64,000 bases of DNA from Vermamoeba vermiformis. Its lineage: Eukaryota > Tubulinea > Echinamoebida. This document shows positions 1-12,641 of the stretch, piece by piece; position 1 is the stretch's first letter; each line of letters begins with the position of its first letter. The position numbers were made by a program, and so were the translations under genes. The notes under the pieces are model-generated. The model saw only the letters and a list, made by a program, of their open reading frames with translations. It ran no database searches and was not told the DNA's origin. The stretch spans positions 682,001 through 746,000 of the forward strand of contig JBEWZL010000239.1 in NCBI GenBank assembly GCA_045837725.1, given 5' to 3'.

Positions 1-46
1 AACTTATGATAACTTAGTATTAATATAATTATGTAGCTCGACTTAC

Positions 47-2805
47 CCTTCACGTGCTGCCATTTTGAAGTTGACATCTTGCACATTGATCGAGGGCTTC
101 CAGTCATCGAGACATTTGGGTCTAAATGTCACAAGCACTTGTTGCGTGGTTTCGAGTAGCACTGCGTCATTGGTGGTGGCATTCATCGCTAAGACCAGTG
201 TGACATTAGTGCCGAGCAGTGACTCGTCGTCAGGCACGGTCAGTTCGAGCTGAATAGCGCGCGTGCTCTGTGATTGAAGTGTCACGAGAGCTGTGCCAGT
301 GACATTTCCAGCGAGTTGTTCTTTGCTGTCGATCCACTGATACGGCCAGGCAGGGGACAATACGCGCACGTCAAACTGCTGCTCTTCACACGAGAATGAA
401 TGCCCATTCTCCAGTGTGATGTCGATGGTAAGCTGCAAGCATTAGTTTGATGCTTAATAAGAAGGGTATGGCTTACCTTTCCACCGATCCTGGCCAGTGC
501 CGTGCTGTTCGTTATTATTGCCGGCGGGTTCTTTTGACACGTGTCAGGAAAGACAACGCCAAGTGTCAACATCGAATTGTGTGAAGTGGAGTTGTAGCTG
601 TTAGTGCCATTCAAATGAAACTTGAATGCAGATAGTGTCAATGACGATGTGCCTTGATAACTGAACTGACACTCGACATTGCAAGTCTGTTGCGGCAACA
701 AGAACAACGAATTGGGCGTGCATTGAACGTCCCAGTCTTGGATCTGACTGAAATAAAAGTTGTAATTCAATGGCACGCACGTCATCGTGTCAGCATTGGT
801 CACGGAAAGTGTCACATTGAATTGACTTCGCGTGTCCTTCAAATGAATGAATTGAGTCGTGCTCGTGCTCAATGTGTTGTTCATATCTGCTGCCCAGAGT
901 GTCATGTCGGGAATATAAGAACGCTTCTTTGATGGCGGCAGCAACGGATATTCACCCGTTGTAGTTGTCACGAGTGACGTTGGCAAGAAGTAATCGGAGT
1001 GCGGCAGCACTGTGCTGTATGAATTGCCTAACAAGGAAATATTAGAACGTGTTGGTTTCTCGGTTAGTGACGTACTAATGGTGCAGTAGAAGTGTATGGT
1101 GACGGTGAGTTCGGCTTGATTTTTGTTGAACGTTCTCAAGCTGTCATAACGAATGCCAAAGGTCACCGCTGGATCACGATAAAACTCGCCAGGTCTCAAT
1201 TCAGTCACGTATTGCGTCGGTGCGTTGAAGTAATTCACATGCACAATCAAGCTACAAGTCGTTAGTCAGACATACTTTGTACTTGTTGGTGCGTACCTGT
1301 CTTCTGACACGACATTTTCTCCGTGATAAAACGAGAAAAAGAAGTACGGTAGTGGATTTCGATTGTACTCATCGGCCTTCTTAATCTTCAGTGCCATGTA
1401 CGAGCTATTGGCTGAGTTTTGTGGCAATTGATTGGCCGGTGACAGCGTGTACGTGCCTGCTGTGCTGACTTCTAAGACCTTCTCTGGCGGTATCCAGCCC
1501 AGTTGGACTATAAATAGAACATGTTAATTTGCATCCACGTGTCGTGTAGCGCACGTACTTCTGTACGGGGCGATGAACTGAAATATTTCTGCGTGCTCCA
1601 CCACTGATTGCCCATCCAGCCCGTAGGATCGCCGTACTCGACGAACTCGCCGCTCAACATTAATTTCCTGCCGGCGTGTCGCAGTCCAAAGTTGTGGCCG
1701 AGCTCGTGAACATACACACCGAGATTGTCACAGTTGGACACCCACGTGCGACACAACTCATTGCAGCCTACATTGCCGAGACCATTCCACTTGCACAGCT
1801 AATGAATCGGATTAATATGAAGTCTATTGGCAGTGATGAGACGTACCGTTAAGTGAAGGTGCGGACTGCTGGGCAACACGAAGATGTGATGTTCGTAGCG
1901 ACTGAACTCAACGCCATCACGTTCACGCGCCATCTGAGTAGCTCTGTCAGCCCAGTAGTCTGGCCTGCAATAAGGTTCATCGGCTATTTTTAGATCAAAA
2001 TCATAAGGACCGTAGACATCCATCGTGTCAACTGCAGATCGAGCATTAAAAAAAACAGATCAAATAAATATGTTCTACGTACGGTTATATTGCCTAAATG
2101 AGACTTTGCCAAATGACTGCAGCTCATAAATGCGTTTGTTGCTGAGCTCTGTTATGTTTGAGGTGATCTGAGTGTTCCATAAAGTACGCGCGACATCTTG
2201 GCGCGAACACGAGACCTTAAAGCCAACGGTTAGTAAAGTATTACAGTAGTGTAATAGATTATTTAGAGCTTACCTGCTCGTCAATGAAGTTTATTATAAT
2301 CGCCACCGCTCGTCTAACCGTAACTGCATTTGATGGTGTGTCGAGTGTCGCTCGTTTATTGATGGAACCTTCGATATTATGCTGCGATATGTAAATTAGA
2401 AACGTAATTTCTCTTCAGTAATGCCGTGCTAGCCAGATGTAACGATTTAAAATTTCTTACCAGTTTTATGGACGTTACATTAAATAATTTGTGACTTTTG
2501 TCGATTTTAGTAATATTTGGTAGTGTATTTTCAGCTATATGATGGCCTTGAACAGTTAGAATCATGCCAGATCGCAGGTCATACGACACTTCGCTATCTA
2601 CATTGAGCAGTTGATATTCACCACCGCCATTATTTTTACTGCCTTTAATTATGTGTATTATTTCAGCATGCTGAGTTTCAAAATTATCTGCTTGGTAGAT
2701 TTGGAGTTCTCCAAAGATCTCATTGTAGGCGGTTACTGTACATAATAAATTAAAATATATTACAAATATACACACTACTCGAGAGAGTAATGTGTATTTC
2801 GCCAT
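47..2805 (-). CDS. Secreted M11 (gametolysin-type) zinc metalloprotease, 3' end outside window
   Basis: Exons 2461-2805, 2274-2381, 2083-2215, 1847-2031, 1567-1798, 1297-1507, 477-1251, 47-432. The last visible exon ends at a GTAAG donor, so the gene continues leftwards out of the window; 791 codons are visible. The start at 2805 opens with a hydrophobic signal peptide (about residues 7-26). Around residue 288 is the zinc motif HELGHNFGLRH, followed by EYGDPTGWMG, the arrangement of the M11 gametolysin/autolysin family (a Met after the third zinc ligand). About 450 Ser/Thr-rich residues with many N-glycosylation sequons follow, probably beta-sandwich surface modules. Inferred role: a secreted or surface protease acting on matrix or cell-wall glycoprotein. 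The exon 5 donor (GTACAG at 1565-1566) was chosen because only it keeps frame into LGWIPPE; the stronger-looking GTACGT nearby breaks the frame. Confidence 0.82.
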
Positions 2806-2937
2806 GGCGAACTGATTAAATAAAAAAAGGTGAAAGGAATTTTGGCTCGTGACTCGTACGCGTGACCTAAAAACACAGGTTTGTCAACAAATGTAGTGGG
2901 TAAGATAGGCACAAAGAGGTTCAAAAATACAAGTTTA

Positions 2938-4102
2938 TTATTGTGCCGGCGCGTCTTTCATCTCAACATCAGCAGCGTTGCTATTGCTGGGCTGCGCAGT
3001 GTCTGATTGGCCGTTGTGTTCACTCGTCGTATTCGCGTCGTCTTTAACAGCACCCGGCTCGCTACCATCTTCTTTCACGTCCATTTTCTCGTCTTCAATG
3101 GCACCCTCTTCACTCGGTCTGTCATCATTCTGCGCACTCGTGTCAGGATTTGACGCCACTTCGCTGTCAGGGCGCTGACTCGACTCGTCCATGGGCAAGT
3201 CAATCTGTTGTGTCTGTTGCATCAATAACTCGCGTAGTTGTTGCTCGCGATCGAATTGTTCTTCCATATTCAACTCTCGTTCGAGCTCGTTGATAGAATA
3301 CAAGAGCAATTGGAACTGTTTCGTGCGCAAATCTAGCTTTGAATTTACAACTGCGCTCTCTGATTCAATGAGTGAAAGTTCTTTGCTGACTTTATCCAGG
3401 TCCCTATTGTCACATATTAGCACCATATCGATAATACTAATCGGCGTGCGTCTTACTTTTGCAGTGTTTCTCTTGATGGTAATTCGTTTATTAATTTTGC
3501 TATGGCGTCGTATTCTTCTTTATTCTTCCTAATTACTTTTTGTTTTTCTAATTCTTGTTTGAGCGAGACTATATCTTGCTTCACTATATTAATCTCATTT
3601 TCTAAAGGACAGAGAATTAGCACGAAAAATTCTATCAATGTTATAATCAGTAGTGGACCGTACCTGTTTCGCCAAATGATTTTTGATAATTTTTTGCTTC
3701 TCTTAAGCACGCAGCTGAAATTAGACTCGTGCGTTCGTGGGAATATTGATATTGTTCGAGTTCTCTGATTAACTCGTTGAAAACTTGCGTGCTACTCGAT
3801 TAAAAATTAGAACAGGCATATACAAATATAGTTATTGAATATTCTCAACTTTTGTCCCCTCTCATAATTAAATAAAAATTATGGCAATTATTTTTTCTTT
3901 TGGATCGCGTATTTACCTCTGTTCGGCATCTTCACCGTCTAAAACTATATCTGAAAATGAAATGAATTTTTCCAAGCACGAATTTAAAGGTGTTTCGTTG
4001 TATAACAAGCGCGAGACGATCGCATCTAAGACATGAAATTAGTGGCTAGGTAGCTTTATTTTATATCATACCGTTGATTTCTTGATCTTCTCGTTGCGCC
4101 AT
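2938..4102 (-). CDS. THOC7: THO complex subunit 7
   Basis: Exons 4072-4102, 3917-3950, an inferred 11-nt microexon 3850-3860, 3664-3792, 3457-3601, 2938-3403; 271 aa. THOC7 is a coiled-coil subunit of the nuclear THO/TREX complex, which couples transcription to mRNA export. Evidence: the order and content of the coiled coil, including the family-typical stretch IRKNKEEYDAIAKLI and then KLDLRTKQFQLLLYSINELE. The C-terminal 80 residues are a low-complexity acidic tail ending in DAPAQ. Without the microexon exons 2 and 3 are out of phase; with it the joined reading GDKTRKFFNEL is open throughout. The gene is divergent from the coiled-coil gene at 4241, with 138 bp between starts. Confidence 0.85.
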
Positions 4103-4240
4103 TGTATATAGATACTATGAATATAACAAAATAAAACTTGAGCAAAAATTTTGACCGCGCCAGAAACATTCGTCCAAAAAAGGAAACATTTTGTACTGGC
4201 TGTGTTCATTTTCAAATCAACTTCGTACAAGAGACCACAA
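4103..4240. promoter_or_regulatory. Divergent intergenic region THOC7 / coiled-coil gene
   Basis: Only 138 bp separate the two ATGs, so both promoters and 5' UTRs must lie here. An upstream ATG at 4151 is in an open frame but precedes the better start at 4241; I treat it as untranslated. Confidence 0.4.
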
Positions 4241-5210
4241 ATGGACTTTGAAGCTCTAATCGGTCAAATCGGCGACCTCGAACGAATCAATCGCGACGAA
4301 GAGCGCAAGTTGATCGAGGAAAAACAAAGGCATGACTCAACCAAGCGAGAACTCGATAAAGGTACAAGCAGCATAATAAATAAGATATACTAATTCTTTA
4401 TGCAGCTTCGACGGAGCTCAAGAGCCAGAAAGAGAAAGAAGTCTTGCTGCTCGAGCGCGTCACTGCGCTGATGACGGAGAAAGAAACGGAGTCCAAGACT
4501 GTTCGTCAGCTTAAGGAGACCATCAAGAGCTTGAAGAAGGAGAATGAGGTGTTAAAGGAGCATAGCGCTAATGAAATCAAGTTGACTAGAGAGAAGCGGT
4601 AAGATCGCGTAACGGATCGTAACGACGCTAATTAAGTTGTAGCGAGGAATATATTGCTGGCTTAACCTTGGCTAACGAGCAACTGCGCAAGATTCGCGAG
4701 CACCAAGCCATCTATGGCATCAACAAAGACGAGAGTCCCGTTATTAAAGAAGTCGCGCACGTGGTCGATCCAGCGCTGGTTGCCGAACGAGATCAGGCTC
4801 TTCGCAGAGTCAACGAGGCCGAACGAAAGGTTCAAGGTCTGGAATCGACTGCCAAGGATCTTGAAGAGACAGTACAAGGCCTAAGAGAGCTTTTGGCTAC
4901 CAAAGAGGAAGAGATCCAGAACTTGCGCGAGCAATCGTCAAGACCTCCAGCGGCTGCCGTGGAACCAGCACCGCCCCAAGTACAAGCACCCAACTTGTCT
5001 GCTGAAGTCGACGCCCTCAAGAAGGAAGTGACTCAAAAAGAGGCCGAAGTCGCGATGGTGTACAAAGAACTCGAGAAGTTGGACCAGTACTGCAAGACCC
5101 TCGAAGAGAATGTCACCAGCTTCCACGAGCTATTCGCGCAGGTCCAAGCTTCAGCCCAAGAGTTGAAGTGCCCGGGCTGTGGTGCTGCAGTGCCGTTCCC
5201 AATCTCGTAA
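4241..5210 (+). CDS. Coiled-coil protein with C-terminal CPGCG motif, function unknown
   Basis: Exons 4241-4361, 4406-4598, 4643-5210; 293 aa. Not recognised as a named family. Nearly the whole protein is predicted coiled coil (heptad-rich, Glu/Lys/Leu), interrupted at about residues 215-235 by a Pro/Ala-rich linker (RPPAAAVEPAPPQVQ). It ends with KCPGCGAAVPFPIS, a single CxxC pair at the extreme C terminus, which could coordinate zinc only as a dimer. It converges with LEO1 (78 bp between stops). It could be a cytoskeletal tether or transport adaptor; nothing in the sequence decides this. Confidence 0.75.
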
Positions 5211-5288
5211 TTGTCGCGACAAGTGTTGGTTGGGCATTGTTTCTATTAGAACAAAATTTACTTAGTTAATAAAACACTTACAAGACGC

Positions 5289-6914
5289 TTATCGTCTTTG
5301 TTTCTTCTTATGTCTGTAATCGTCTTCGTCCGAGTCCTCATCGCTGAAACTACCTTCTGACACGTCATCATCGTCCACCACAAATCCCGCGAGGTCTTTC
5401 TCCATCTTACGTTCATTACGCAACACTGCACCTCGTGCTTTGGTCTCTTTGGCTGCGAGAATTCGTCTCTCGACAGCTTCTTCGTCCTATAGACATGGTT
5501 AAAACGATGCAATTAAATGAATCGAGCACGTACGTCTTTATCCCCCACGCGTCTGTATTGAGCCTTAATAGCACCGACGTTGCCCTCATTATCAGAGTCG
5601 TCGTTCAAATAGTCTTCGTTGAACTCTTGTCCTCGTGAAGTTCGTCGCGAGGGTTTCATTCCGCCCTTCTTTAGTGACTCTTTGCGCGCTTGTTCTTGTG
5701 TAAAGTCCTCAGGATTGACCAAACGAGTAAACACTGCAGCACGTCAATATCACAACCGAAGCTGACATCCTTGCTTGACTTACATTTACTGCTTCTCTTT
5801 TTGGTTTCTTTCGCGTCCAATAACATGGCTCGCTTTCTCTTGCCGGCCACTGCGACAGGCACGAAGTTCATCTTGCGTTGCAGTTTCTGATCCATTTCAA
5901 TATAGCCCTTTTGTCGCACGAAAACATGGCGGTGATCACTAATCTGTTGGTCGCGCACTTCAAATGGCGTGTTACCCACAAACAGGTGCATGCTGCCATC
6001 GGACCAACGGACAAGGCGTGTGTTCGTTTGTTTCTGAATGATTATTAGCGTTGCTTAATATCCTGTACTCGACTTACTGTTTGAAGTGATGTGTCGGTCT
6101 TGTCATTTGAGCCTCTAGGAGTCCATCGCCATCGAATGACGCTCTCTGATTTAAACCGGATCTTATCGAAACCTTCCTCTCTGTGGTTGTTACAGTTAGC
6201 CACTAATGATCAAATATCGATGTTAACGTACACATATAATTCCGGTTGTTGATCTACGCCATCGTATGTGCTCGGGTCATAAGGGATGTTTTGCACACCA
6301 ACGATTGAGGGTTTAATTCGGACGAAATGGATCTTGCCAAAACAAATTAATTTGAGCCACAAAAAATATAATATGTATAGTTCGCAACACATATAACAAT
6401 AATCCATCAATAAAAAGGCAATAGAATTGTTCAGGAATTTTTGTTAATTTTTCAAATTACCTTAGCGTTTTCTGGAATGTGTGGAACAGGTTCTGAAGTA
6501 ATAAGTGTGACGCCAGTCGTTTGCGTTTCTTCTCCTGTAAGTCTTTGTGCACCTTTTTTGTTTGTAGTAAAAGTTGAGGTGGTCAGTTTGGCATCTACTT
6601 CATCCTCATCCGAGTGCAAGCTCACATCATCATTAAACAATGCATCGACATTTGTCTCGTCAATATTGTTATTATTGTTAATATTTCCATTGCTGGTTGT
6701 AAGTGGGACTTCAGATTTAAACTCCTCTTGCTCTTCTTCCGAATCTGCACCAAATAAATCTTCCAATAATTTTTGCTTATTTACCTTTGGCGTCTCATCC
6801 TAAATTTACATTATAATTAGCATTATTATTTTTTGGGATGGAATAAATGGATCAAATCCAATTGCAACGGTCATTTACCCTTTCAATCTCCATACTATTC
6901 TCGTCTTGCGACAT
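5289..6914 (-). CDS. LEO1: Paf1 complex subunit LEO1
   Basis: Exons 6879-6914, 6461-6799, 6232-6332, 6078-6180, 5784-6033, 5534-5733, 5289-5486; 408 aa. LEO1 belongs to the Paf1 complex, which travels with RNA polymerase II and promotes histone modification during elongation. The N terminus is acidic and Asn-rich (DSEEEQEEFKSE). The Leo1 core follows with FVRIKPSIVGVQ, RWRWTPRG, LVRWSDGSMHLFVGN and DHRHVFVRQKG, all family hallmarks. The C terminus is basic then acidic (DSDEDDYRHKKKQRR), as in other LEO1 proteins. Length is short compared with animal LEO1 because the acidic arms are short. Confidence 0.93.
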
Positions 6915-7069
6915 CGTTGTGTTGGATGAGATTATATTGCAAGAGCGAATAAAGAACTTCAGTTTGTGAAATTTTAGCTCGTTCGCAGTCAAACGTGGTC
7001 AAGCGATATTAAAAATGCAGTTGTTCCGTATTTACAATTACAATACATCAATTTCGTTCGCGTAGTTAT

Positions 7070-8866
7070 TTACAAAGTGATGATTTGAAGGTCAGGCAGT
7101 AGAGTGATTAATTGAGCCACAACTTCTTTTTCTAACGTGCTGCCGATGTCGAGAGTGAGACGCAACAGACTGAGTGACGTCAAGCACGACAGCAGGAGCA
7201 GACCTTGCGAGTTAGGTTCGCTCGAGACGGGAGAGAATACTTTCAGCTTATTAAGCTTGGTTAGCGATGTGAAGAAGTGCAGATCGTCCAAACATATCTG
7301 CTGGGCCCTCGAGGTGGAGGACACAGCATTCAGCGTAATGGCCAAGGACTTCAAGTGCGTTAAGTGTGACAATAGATTGAGACCCCAGAGTTGTTGTGGG
7401 GCTGTGAATGTCAGGTGTTCGAGGCCAGTCAGGCGTGTCAACTCCATCAATGCCGCGGGTCTGCTGTACTTGCCAAACAACTTGAGGGTGCGTAGTTGTG
7501 TGGCATCGGCGACAGCACGTGCCACGTTTGATTTGAGATAGCATGGCATGTATAGCTCTAATCGTGTCAGTTGAGAGATCGGACTCAAGTACGGTCCGCA
7601 GCTGTTGAACTTGGATGTGAACTCGAGCTTGAGACTGCGCAGTGAGGTCATGTATTGAGCCCAGGGAACATTGCCGATCGAGCATCGTATGCCTGATGTG
7701 AGATGAGTCAATATTCAGTTCTGAGTTAGTATTTTCAACACGCACCAGTGACTTCGAGTGCCGCGAGGTTCGACAGCACGGCCATGTCCATCAATGACTC
7801 GTGATGCAAGTGATGAGCCGAGTGAAGATTCAGCTCGCGCAAGTTAGTCAAGTGAATCCAATTCTCCCAGTTCCAGCCGTAGATTGGTGAGAAATGTACT
7901 CGTCTGCAGTCCCAAATGTCCAGTGTCTGAAGTACCGTCAAATGTGACACTGCTTCAACGAATATACTCGGGTCAGCATAATTGATTGACACTTGTAGTT
8001 TTCTAAGATTTTGCAATGCCGCAATGGATCCCCAATTGAATGCCATAATCAGTTCACCTACGCGAAGTGTCAATGCCAAAGTGTCATTTGATGGCATGTA
8101 CTAACCTGTATTCAGACTGACTAAATTGGTCAACGGCGCGAATAATCCCGGTGATACATTGAAGTAGCTGTAATATGAATTTGAAAAGCCCTTCAACTTC
8201 TTCAACTGCGTCAGTCTATTCAGCTTGAGAATGTTCTGAGAGTACTGTCCTTGCCACGAGAGATCAATCAGATTGGTGGCACGTGTCAAGATGTCAATGA
8301 CAATGTCTGAGTTGAAGTCCATCGAGTCCAAATGAAACACGCGCAGTTGTGTCGCAAAATGATCGAGCAAACTGACCGCGAACTTGAATGCATAGCGGTC
8401 ATCAGAGGTGTCAATCTTCAAGCTCGTCAAGTGGCTCAATCGTTTCATATTGTAGAGTGAATAGGTCGATAAATGTGCCGCACCAAAATTGATGCTTTGA
8501 AGTTTGTAACCAGTCTTCAATAATACGCGGTAAAAATTGTGATCTGTGAGAGGCATGCCGAATTCTGATTGAAAATTTCTTAAATCTAATCTCCATCGTT
8601 GATCCCAGCATAACACCTTCCATAGTTTGCACACAAGCTCGATCCTGTATTAAAAAAATAAAATTAATTTAATTACAAAATTAATATTTCTTCATAAAAA
8701 ATCGTTATTAGCATACAATGGGTCGTAATTTAATGATGAGCCGTATTTATTTTGGTTTCATGGCCTCTATCTTTTCTCTTCATGAAAGATGCGATAAGTA
8801 CCTTAACAACGTCCTGAACGATAGACGTGCAAATACAGCTCGCCATAAATCATTAGGCAGCTCCAT
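7070..8866 (-). CDS. F-box / leucine-rich-repeat protein
   Basis: Exons 8802-8866, 8106-8644, 7746-8057, 7070-7692; 512 aa. The first 45 residues form an F-box split by an intron: MELPNDLWRAVFARLSF, then ELVCKLWKVLCWDQRWRLDL. The rest is about 15 irregular leucine-rich repeats (e.g. LTNLRELNLHSAHHL, LTQLRTLKLFG-like units). By family knowledge the F-box binds Skp1 in an SCF ubiquitin ligase and the LRR arc selects the substrate, which is not predictable here. The start was chosen because the 65-nt first exon alone supplies the N-terminal half of the F-box. Confidence 0.85.
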
Positions 8867-9127
8867 ATATTTTTTTGGTTTTTTTTCTTATTGGATGCAC
8901 TGCTGCTATCGTGTGTCGTCGATGAGCTCACTCCAAGTTAATATAATAATGATATACTTATGTGCGCCATGTATTGTATACAGATGAGTTGATACGAGAT
9001 TAACTACGATCGAAAGGCGGGACAATAGATTCCCACCAGGGAGGAAATCGACATGTGTCGGATCGGTTTGTACAATTCGCTCTTTTATTTATCGGCTATA
9101 ATTGATTGATAACAACGTATATAACAT

Positions 9128-9958
9128 TTAGTGGCTTCCTTCCAAGAACTTAAGGACGTTTTCGGCGCTGGATTGACCGTAGCCTTTGGAGGGAGATTTG
9201 TTAGCAAAATAATACGCGAGCATTGATTTGAATGAGTTTTTGTTGTGCATAAAATAACTTACCAGTTTCGTCAACAGCAACAAACTTAACAGTCAAGTCT
9301 TCAATGTACATAGCGTAGCGCTTGGATCGGAGGCCCAAACCACCACCGGTAGCGTCCTTAACCAAACCAACAGCCTTGGCCAAGTCACCGTTACCATCGG
9401 CTGTAAATTGTATCAGTAATTAATTATTTGAATCGGTTTCGGATCTTCGGGATCGAAAAACTTACCAAGCATCAAGATGTGTCCGTCGGTCTTTTGGTCG
9501 TGAGCCCAAGCGTCCATAACCCAAGCATCGTTGACTGAAGTGCAAGCGACGAGATCCACCTAGGTGGTTTTGCCGTCAGAAAAGTTTACAGACAAGTCAG
9601 ATTGCGACTTACGCCCTTAGCTTTGAATGCCTTAGCCTCGCGGACGAAGCTAGGGCAGTGGTCCTTGGAGCAAGTGGGAGTGAAAGCTCCGGGAACAGCG
9701 AATAAAACGACCTGCCAGGAGAAAATTAGTTACGCGATTAATGCTAAAGATATTTGAAAATTATTCAAATGCAATGATTTGCCTTAACAAAATTGATACC
9801 ACCAATATGTCACACATATTAATTTTATAAAATTAAGAGCAATATACCTTCTTGCCCTTAAAAACGTCGGTGGTTTGAACACCCTTAGGCTTGTTGTCCT
9901 CTAAGGTGAAGACTTTAACGTCAGGGAAATGAGCACCAGGTTGAATTTGACCGGCCAT
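9128..9958 (-). CDS. PRDX5: Peroxiredoxin-5 (atypical 2-Cys / thiol peroxidase)
   Basis: Exons 9848-9958, 9613-9711, 9466-9559, 9263-9400, 9128-9183; 165 aa, the usual size. It reduces H2O2 and organic peroxides with a peroxidatic Cys in PGAFTPTCS (Cys about 51). [10 protein letters not shown] and the Prx5-type [16 protein letters not shown] stretch are present. No targeting presequence is visible at the chosen start (MAGQIQPG), so it is probably cytosolic or peroxisomal. It ends in GSH, not a clear PTS1. Confidence 0.93.
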
Positions 9959-10304
9959 TGTTTATATGAATGAGTTGTTGTTAATACGTGTTTTGTTTGA
10001 ATGAGAGATCGCAAACATTTCGACCATTTTTATACCTTCCCCAGCGCAGGTTCTAGAAGTAATTGGAAGAGTCACGGAATTCACAGTACACATATAACAC
10101 CGAGGGGTCTCGCGGCGCATGTGAACTCCTTGAAGCATTCGTAAGTTCGTTACTCGCGAACCTCGTTGTTCCTAAAGATTCTGTAAACATTATGCCGCGG
10201 CATAGGTCAAATAGGCATTGTATAATACTATTCTTTTACTTATAAAGTACAAAAAGCTAGAAGGTTCGAGATCTGCCCACGCAAACGGGCCCGAGGTTTC
10301 TCGC
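9959..10304. other. Gene-free stretch upstream of peroxiredoxin gene
   Basis: 346 bp between the peroxiredoxin start and the EF-hand gene stop, both minus strand. It must hold the peroxiredoxin promoter and the EF-hand 3' UTR. I see no RNA gene, repeat or conserved ORF. Confidence 0.4.
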
Positions 10305-11053
10305 TTAATCCCACTTGAGCCAGTTCATAAACTCGTTGAAATCAATTTGTCCGTCCTTGTTAGCGTCCAATTTGGTCAAGCCGGAGTAGTAATCACGATC
10401 ACTAAAGAAGATCAGACATCGAGATCCCGTTTTTGGTAAAATTGGGGAGACTTACGATTGATTAACCTGACCCATAGCGGCACATAAAGCCTTGTATTCT
10501 AATAATCAAAACAATGGTTAGTACAAACTGTTATGCACGAAATTTTCCGAGGTCAACCCGAGATTAAAATCAGCAGTTGAAATTAACAAAAAAATTTAAA
10601 TAGATTATTAAAGTGCCGTAGCTTTAACCTTCTAATATACTACGATCGCGAACCGATCGAAATTAATTATAGTAAAAAATTAAAAATTAAATTTAATTTA
10701 ATTTTGGGTTCTTTACCTTCAAAGCTAATCTTGCCCGACAAATCCTTGTCGTAGGACTTGAACATTTCAATTGCCTTGCTCAGGACCGGATCTTCAATGG
10801 CTGAGGCGATAGCCTGGAATCTGTCGTGAGACTGGTACCAGTTGTAAAACTCGGTCCAGCTAATCCAACCAGAGTGATCCTTATCCAATTTTCTCAATAC
10901 TGCTTGAATCTCCACTGGATCTGTGATCGCATAACCGAGATCATAGCACAAATTGTTGAGCTCTTTGATATTGATTTGATCGTTGCCATCGACGTCGTAC
11001 TTTTTGAAATATGATTTTACAACGACGTCGCGAGGGCTGGTAGGGGTGGCCAT
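10305..11053 (-). CDS. Four-EF-hand calcium-binding protein
   Basis: Exons 10717-11053, 10456-10498, 10305-10401; 158 aa. Four canonical 12-residue loops are visible: DVDGNDQINIKE (residues 20-31), DKDHSGWISWTE, DKDLSGKISFEE and DANKDGQIDFNE, each with acidic residues at positions 1, 3 and 12. The layout is calmodulin/troponin-C-like, but the helices differ from calmodulin and resemble the small Ca sensors of amoebae. Role inferred: cytosolic Ca2+ sensor; targets unknown. It is divergent from ZFAND1 with 131 bp between starts. Confidence 0.9.
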
Positions 11054-11184
11054 GGTGGTGGTTTGTTGGGCGGTTATAAATCAAACGTGGCTGAAAGCAA
11101 TTTTTCCTTCTGAACAAATTGCGTTCACCGGTTTTTGAATAGTTCAAATTTCAGCAAACAGTAATACACAATAAGAGCAAAATA
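11054..11184. promoter_or_regulatory. Divergent intergenic region EF-hand gene / ZFAND1
   Basis: 131 bp between the two start codons, so promoter elements are probably shared. No obvious motif can be singled out by eye. Confidence 0.35.
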
Positions 11185-12440
11185 ATGGAGTTTCCTACTC
11201 TCGGTAAACACTGCTCGGTCAAAGAGTGTAAACAATTAGGTACATCTAAAAACTTAATTGGTCGCGTCCAAAAATATTTAATCGAGTTACAAAAAAATAG
11301 GCATATTTTTTTTAAATAATTATGAACCGCATTATTTTGAATTTTAATTTTTAATTCTCAGATTTCCTACCGTTCACTTGCGTGCAATGCAAGAAAGTTT
11401 TCTGCCTTGACCACAAAGATTTTAGTGCTCATAAGTGCGAATACCAATATGACGTAAGTAATAGCCGCTAATTATTCCGACTCGCAAATAATTGTAAATA
11501 AAATTAATTATTTTTCGAACTGACATAATTCTTATTAAATAGAGAATAGCGCCTGAATGTCCTATATGCCACCAAATTCTTAGTATACCGAACGGTGCCG
11601 ATCCAAACCTAATTGTAAGACGTAAAATAATTTATGCTCGGGTCTGACACTTGTTTTAGATGAATCAACACATTGACGCAGGCTGTCCCAAAACTCAAAA
11701 ACAATCGACTAATTATCCATGCAGCTATAAGAATTGCAAGAACAACGAACTCGTGCAGATCTTGTGCGACAAATGCAAGCATCAATTTTGTGTCCAGTAC
11801 GTGAAAGAGAATATTATCACTATTCATTTTAGATATGAATTGGCATTAACATGTGTTGTGATATAGTCACAGATATGCAGATAATCATCTGTGTCCAGCT
11901 TTGAACGCGGATGTGGCTAAAAAAGAAACCAAAGATCATGGCGGCTGGAGACAAAATATTCAGGAGCGAATCACCAAATATTTAAATTCGTCAAACCCTA
12001 CAGCCAAAACAGTTAACTTAATGCGAATGAAGAATAAGGCAATCGTATGTAACGGTTGGTCTTTTACAACCGGATCGCTAATTTTATTGAATTAGGGCAA
12101 TAACAAGATACCTGCAGATCAGCGATTCTATTTAGAAGTTATATATCCAATCGACAGTAAAATAGAACCGAAGATGATGTTCTTTGATAGAGAAAATTCG
12201 ATTGGAAAAGTGTTGGATCTAGTGGCTGACGCTGGTAACGTTAAGAACGAAAATAATAAGCCCGATGCACCGGTAAGAGACGCTGTAATAATTATATTAC
12301 GAAGTGTATGCTAATACAATGATTAGAAACTGCATTTAATCTCGTTGAAGTCTGGTGAGCCGATCCCGAATAGTTCGCTGTTGAAAGACCTTAGTGCGAC
12401 ACTACAAAGTGGCGATCCTATTCTATTAGAACGCATTTAA
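11185..12440 (+). CDS. ZFAND1: AN1-type zinc-finger protein 1 homologue
   Basis: Exons 11185-11239, 11362-11453, 11543-11614, 11660-11796, 11867-12044, 12096-12272, 12327-12440; 274 aa (human ZFAND1 is similar). Two AN1 fingers: the first runs from CSVKECKQL through FTCVQCKKVFCLDH, the second from CSYKNCKN through LCDKCKHQFC and HRYADNHLC. A ubiquitin-like C-terminal domain follows (RFYLEVIYP ... LISLKSGEPIPNSSLL). The family recruits p97/Cdc48 and proteasomes to stress granules. Seven exons all close in phase. Confidence 0.9.
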
Positions 12441-12641
12441 TAAATACCAAGTAAAATAAAGAGCGTTACAATTAGCAGGACAAGTACCAGCCGACATCCG
12501 ATCACTTACCAAGTAACGTGCTAATCTTGAAGCAATATTTTAAGTCCTTTATTGGTAAATGCCACGTGCTTGTTGAGAAACCACGTTTTCAGATATTTTT
12601 TGTTTCAATTTCACGGTAAGTCAGATCGCACACAAGGCAAT

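Noticed and set aside
7137-7541. 134-codon plus-strand ORF opposite the LRR gene
   Set aside because: Antisense shadow of the leucine-rich repeats.
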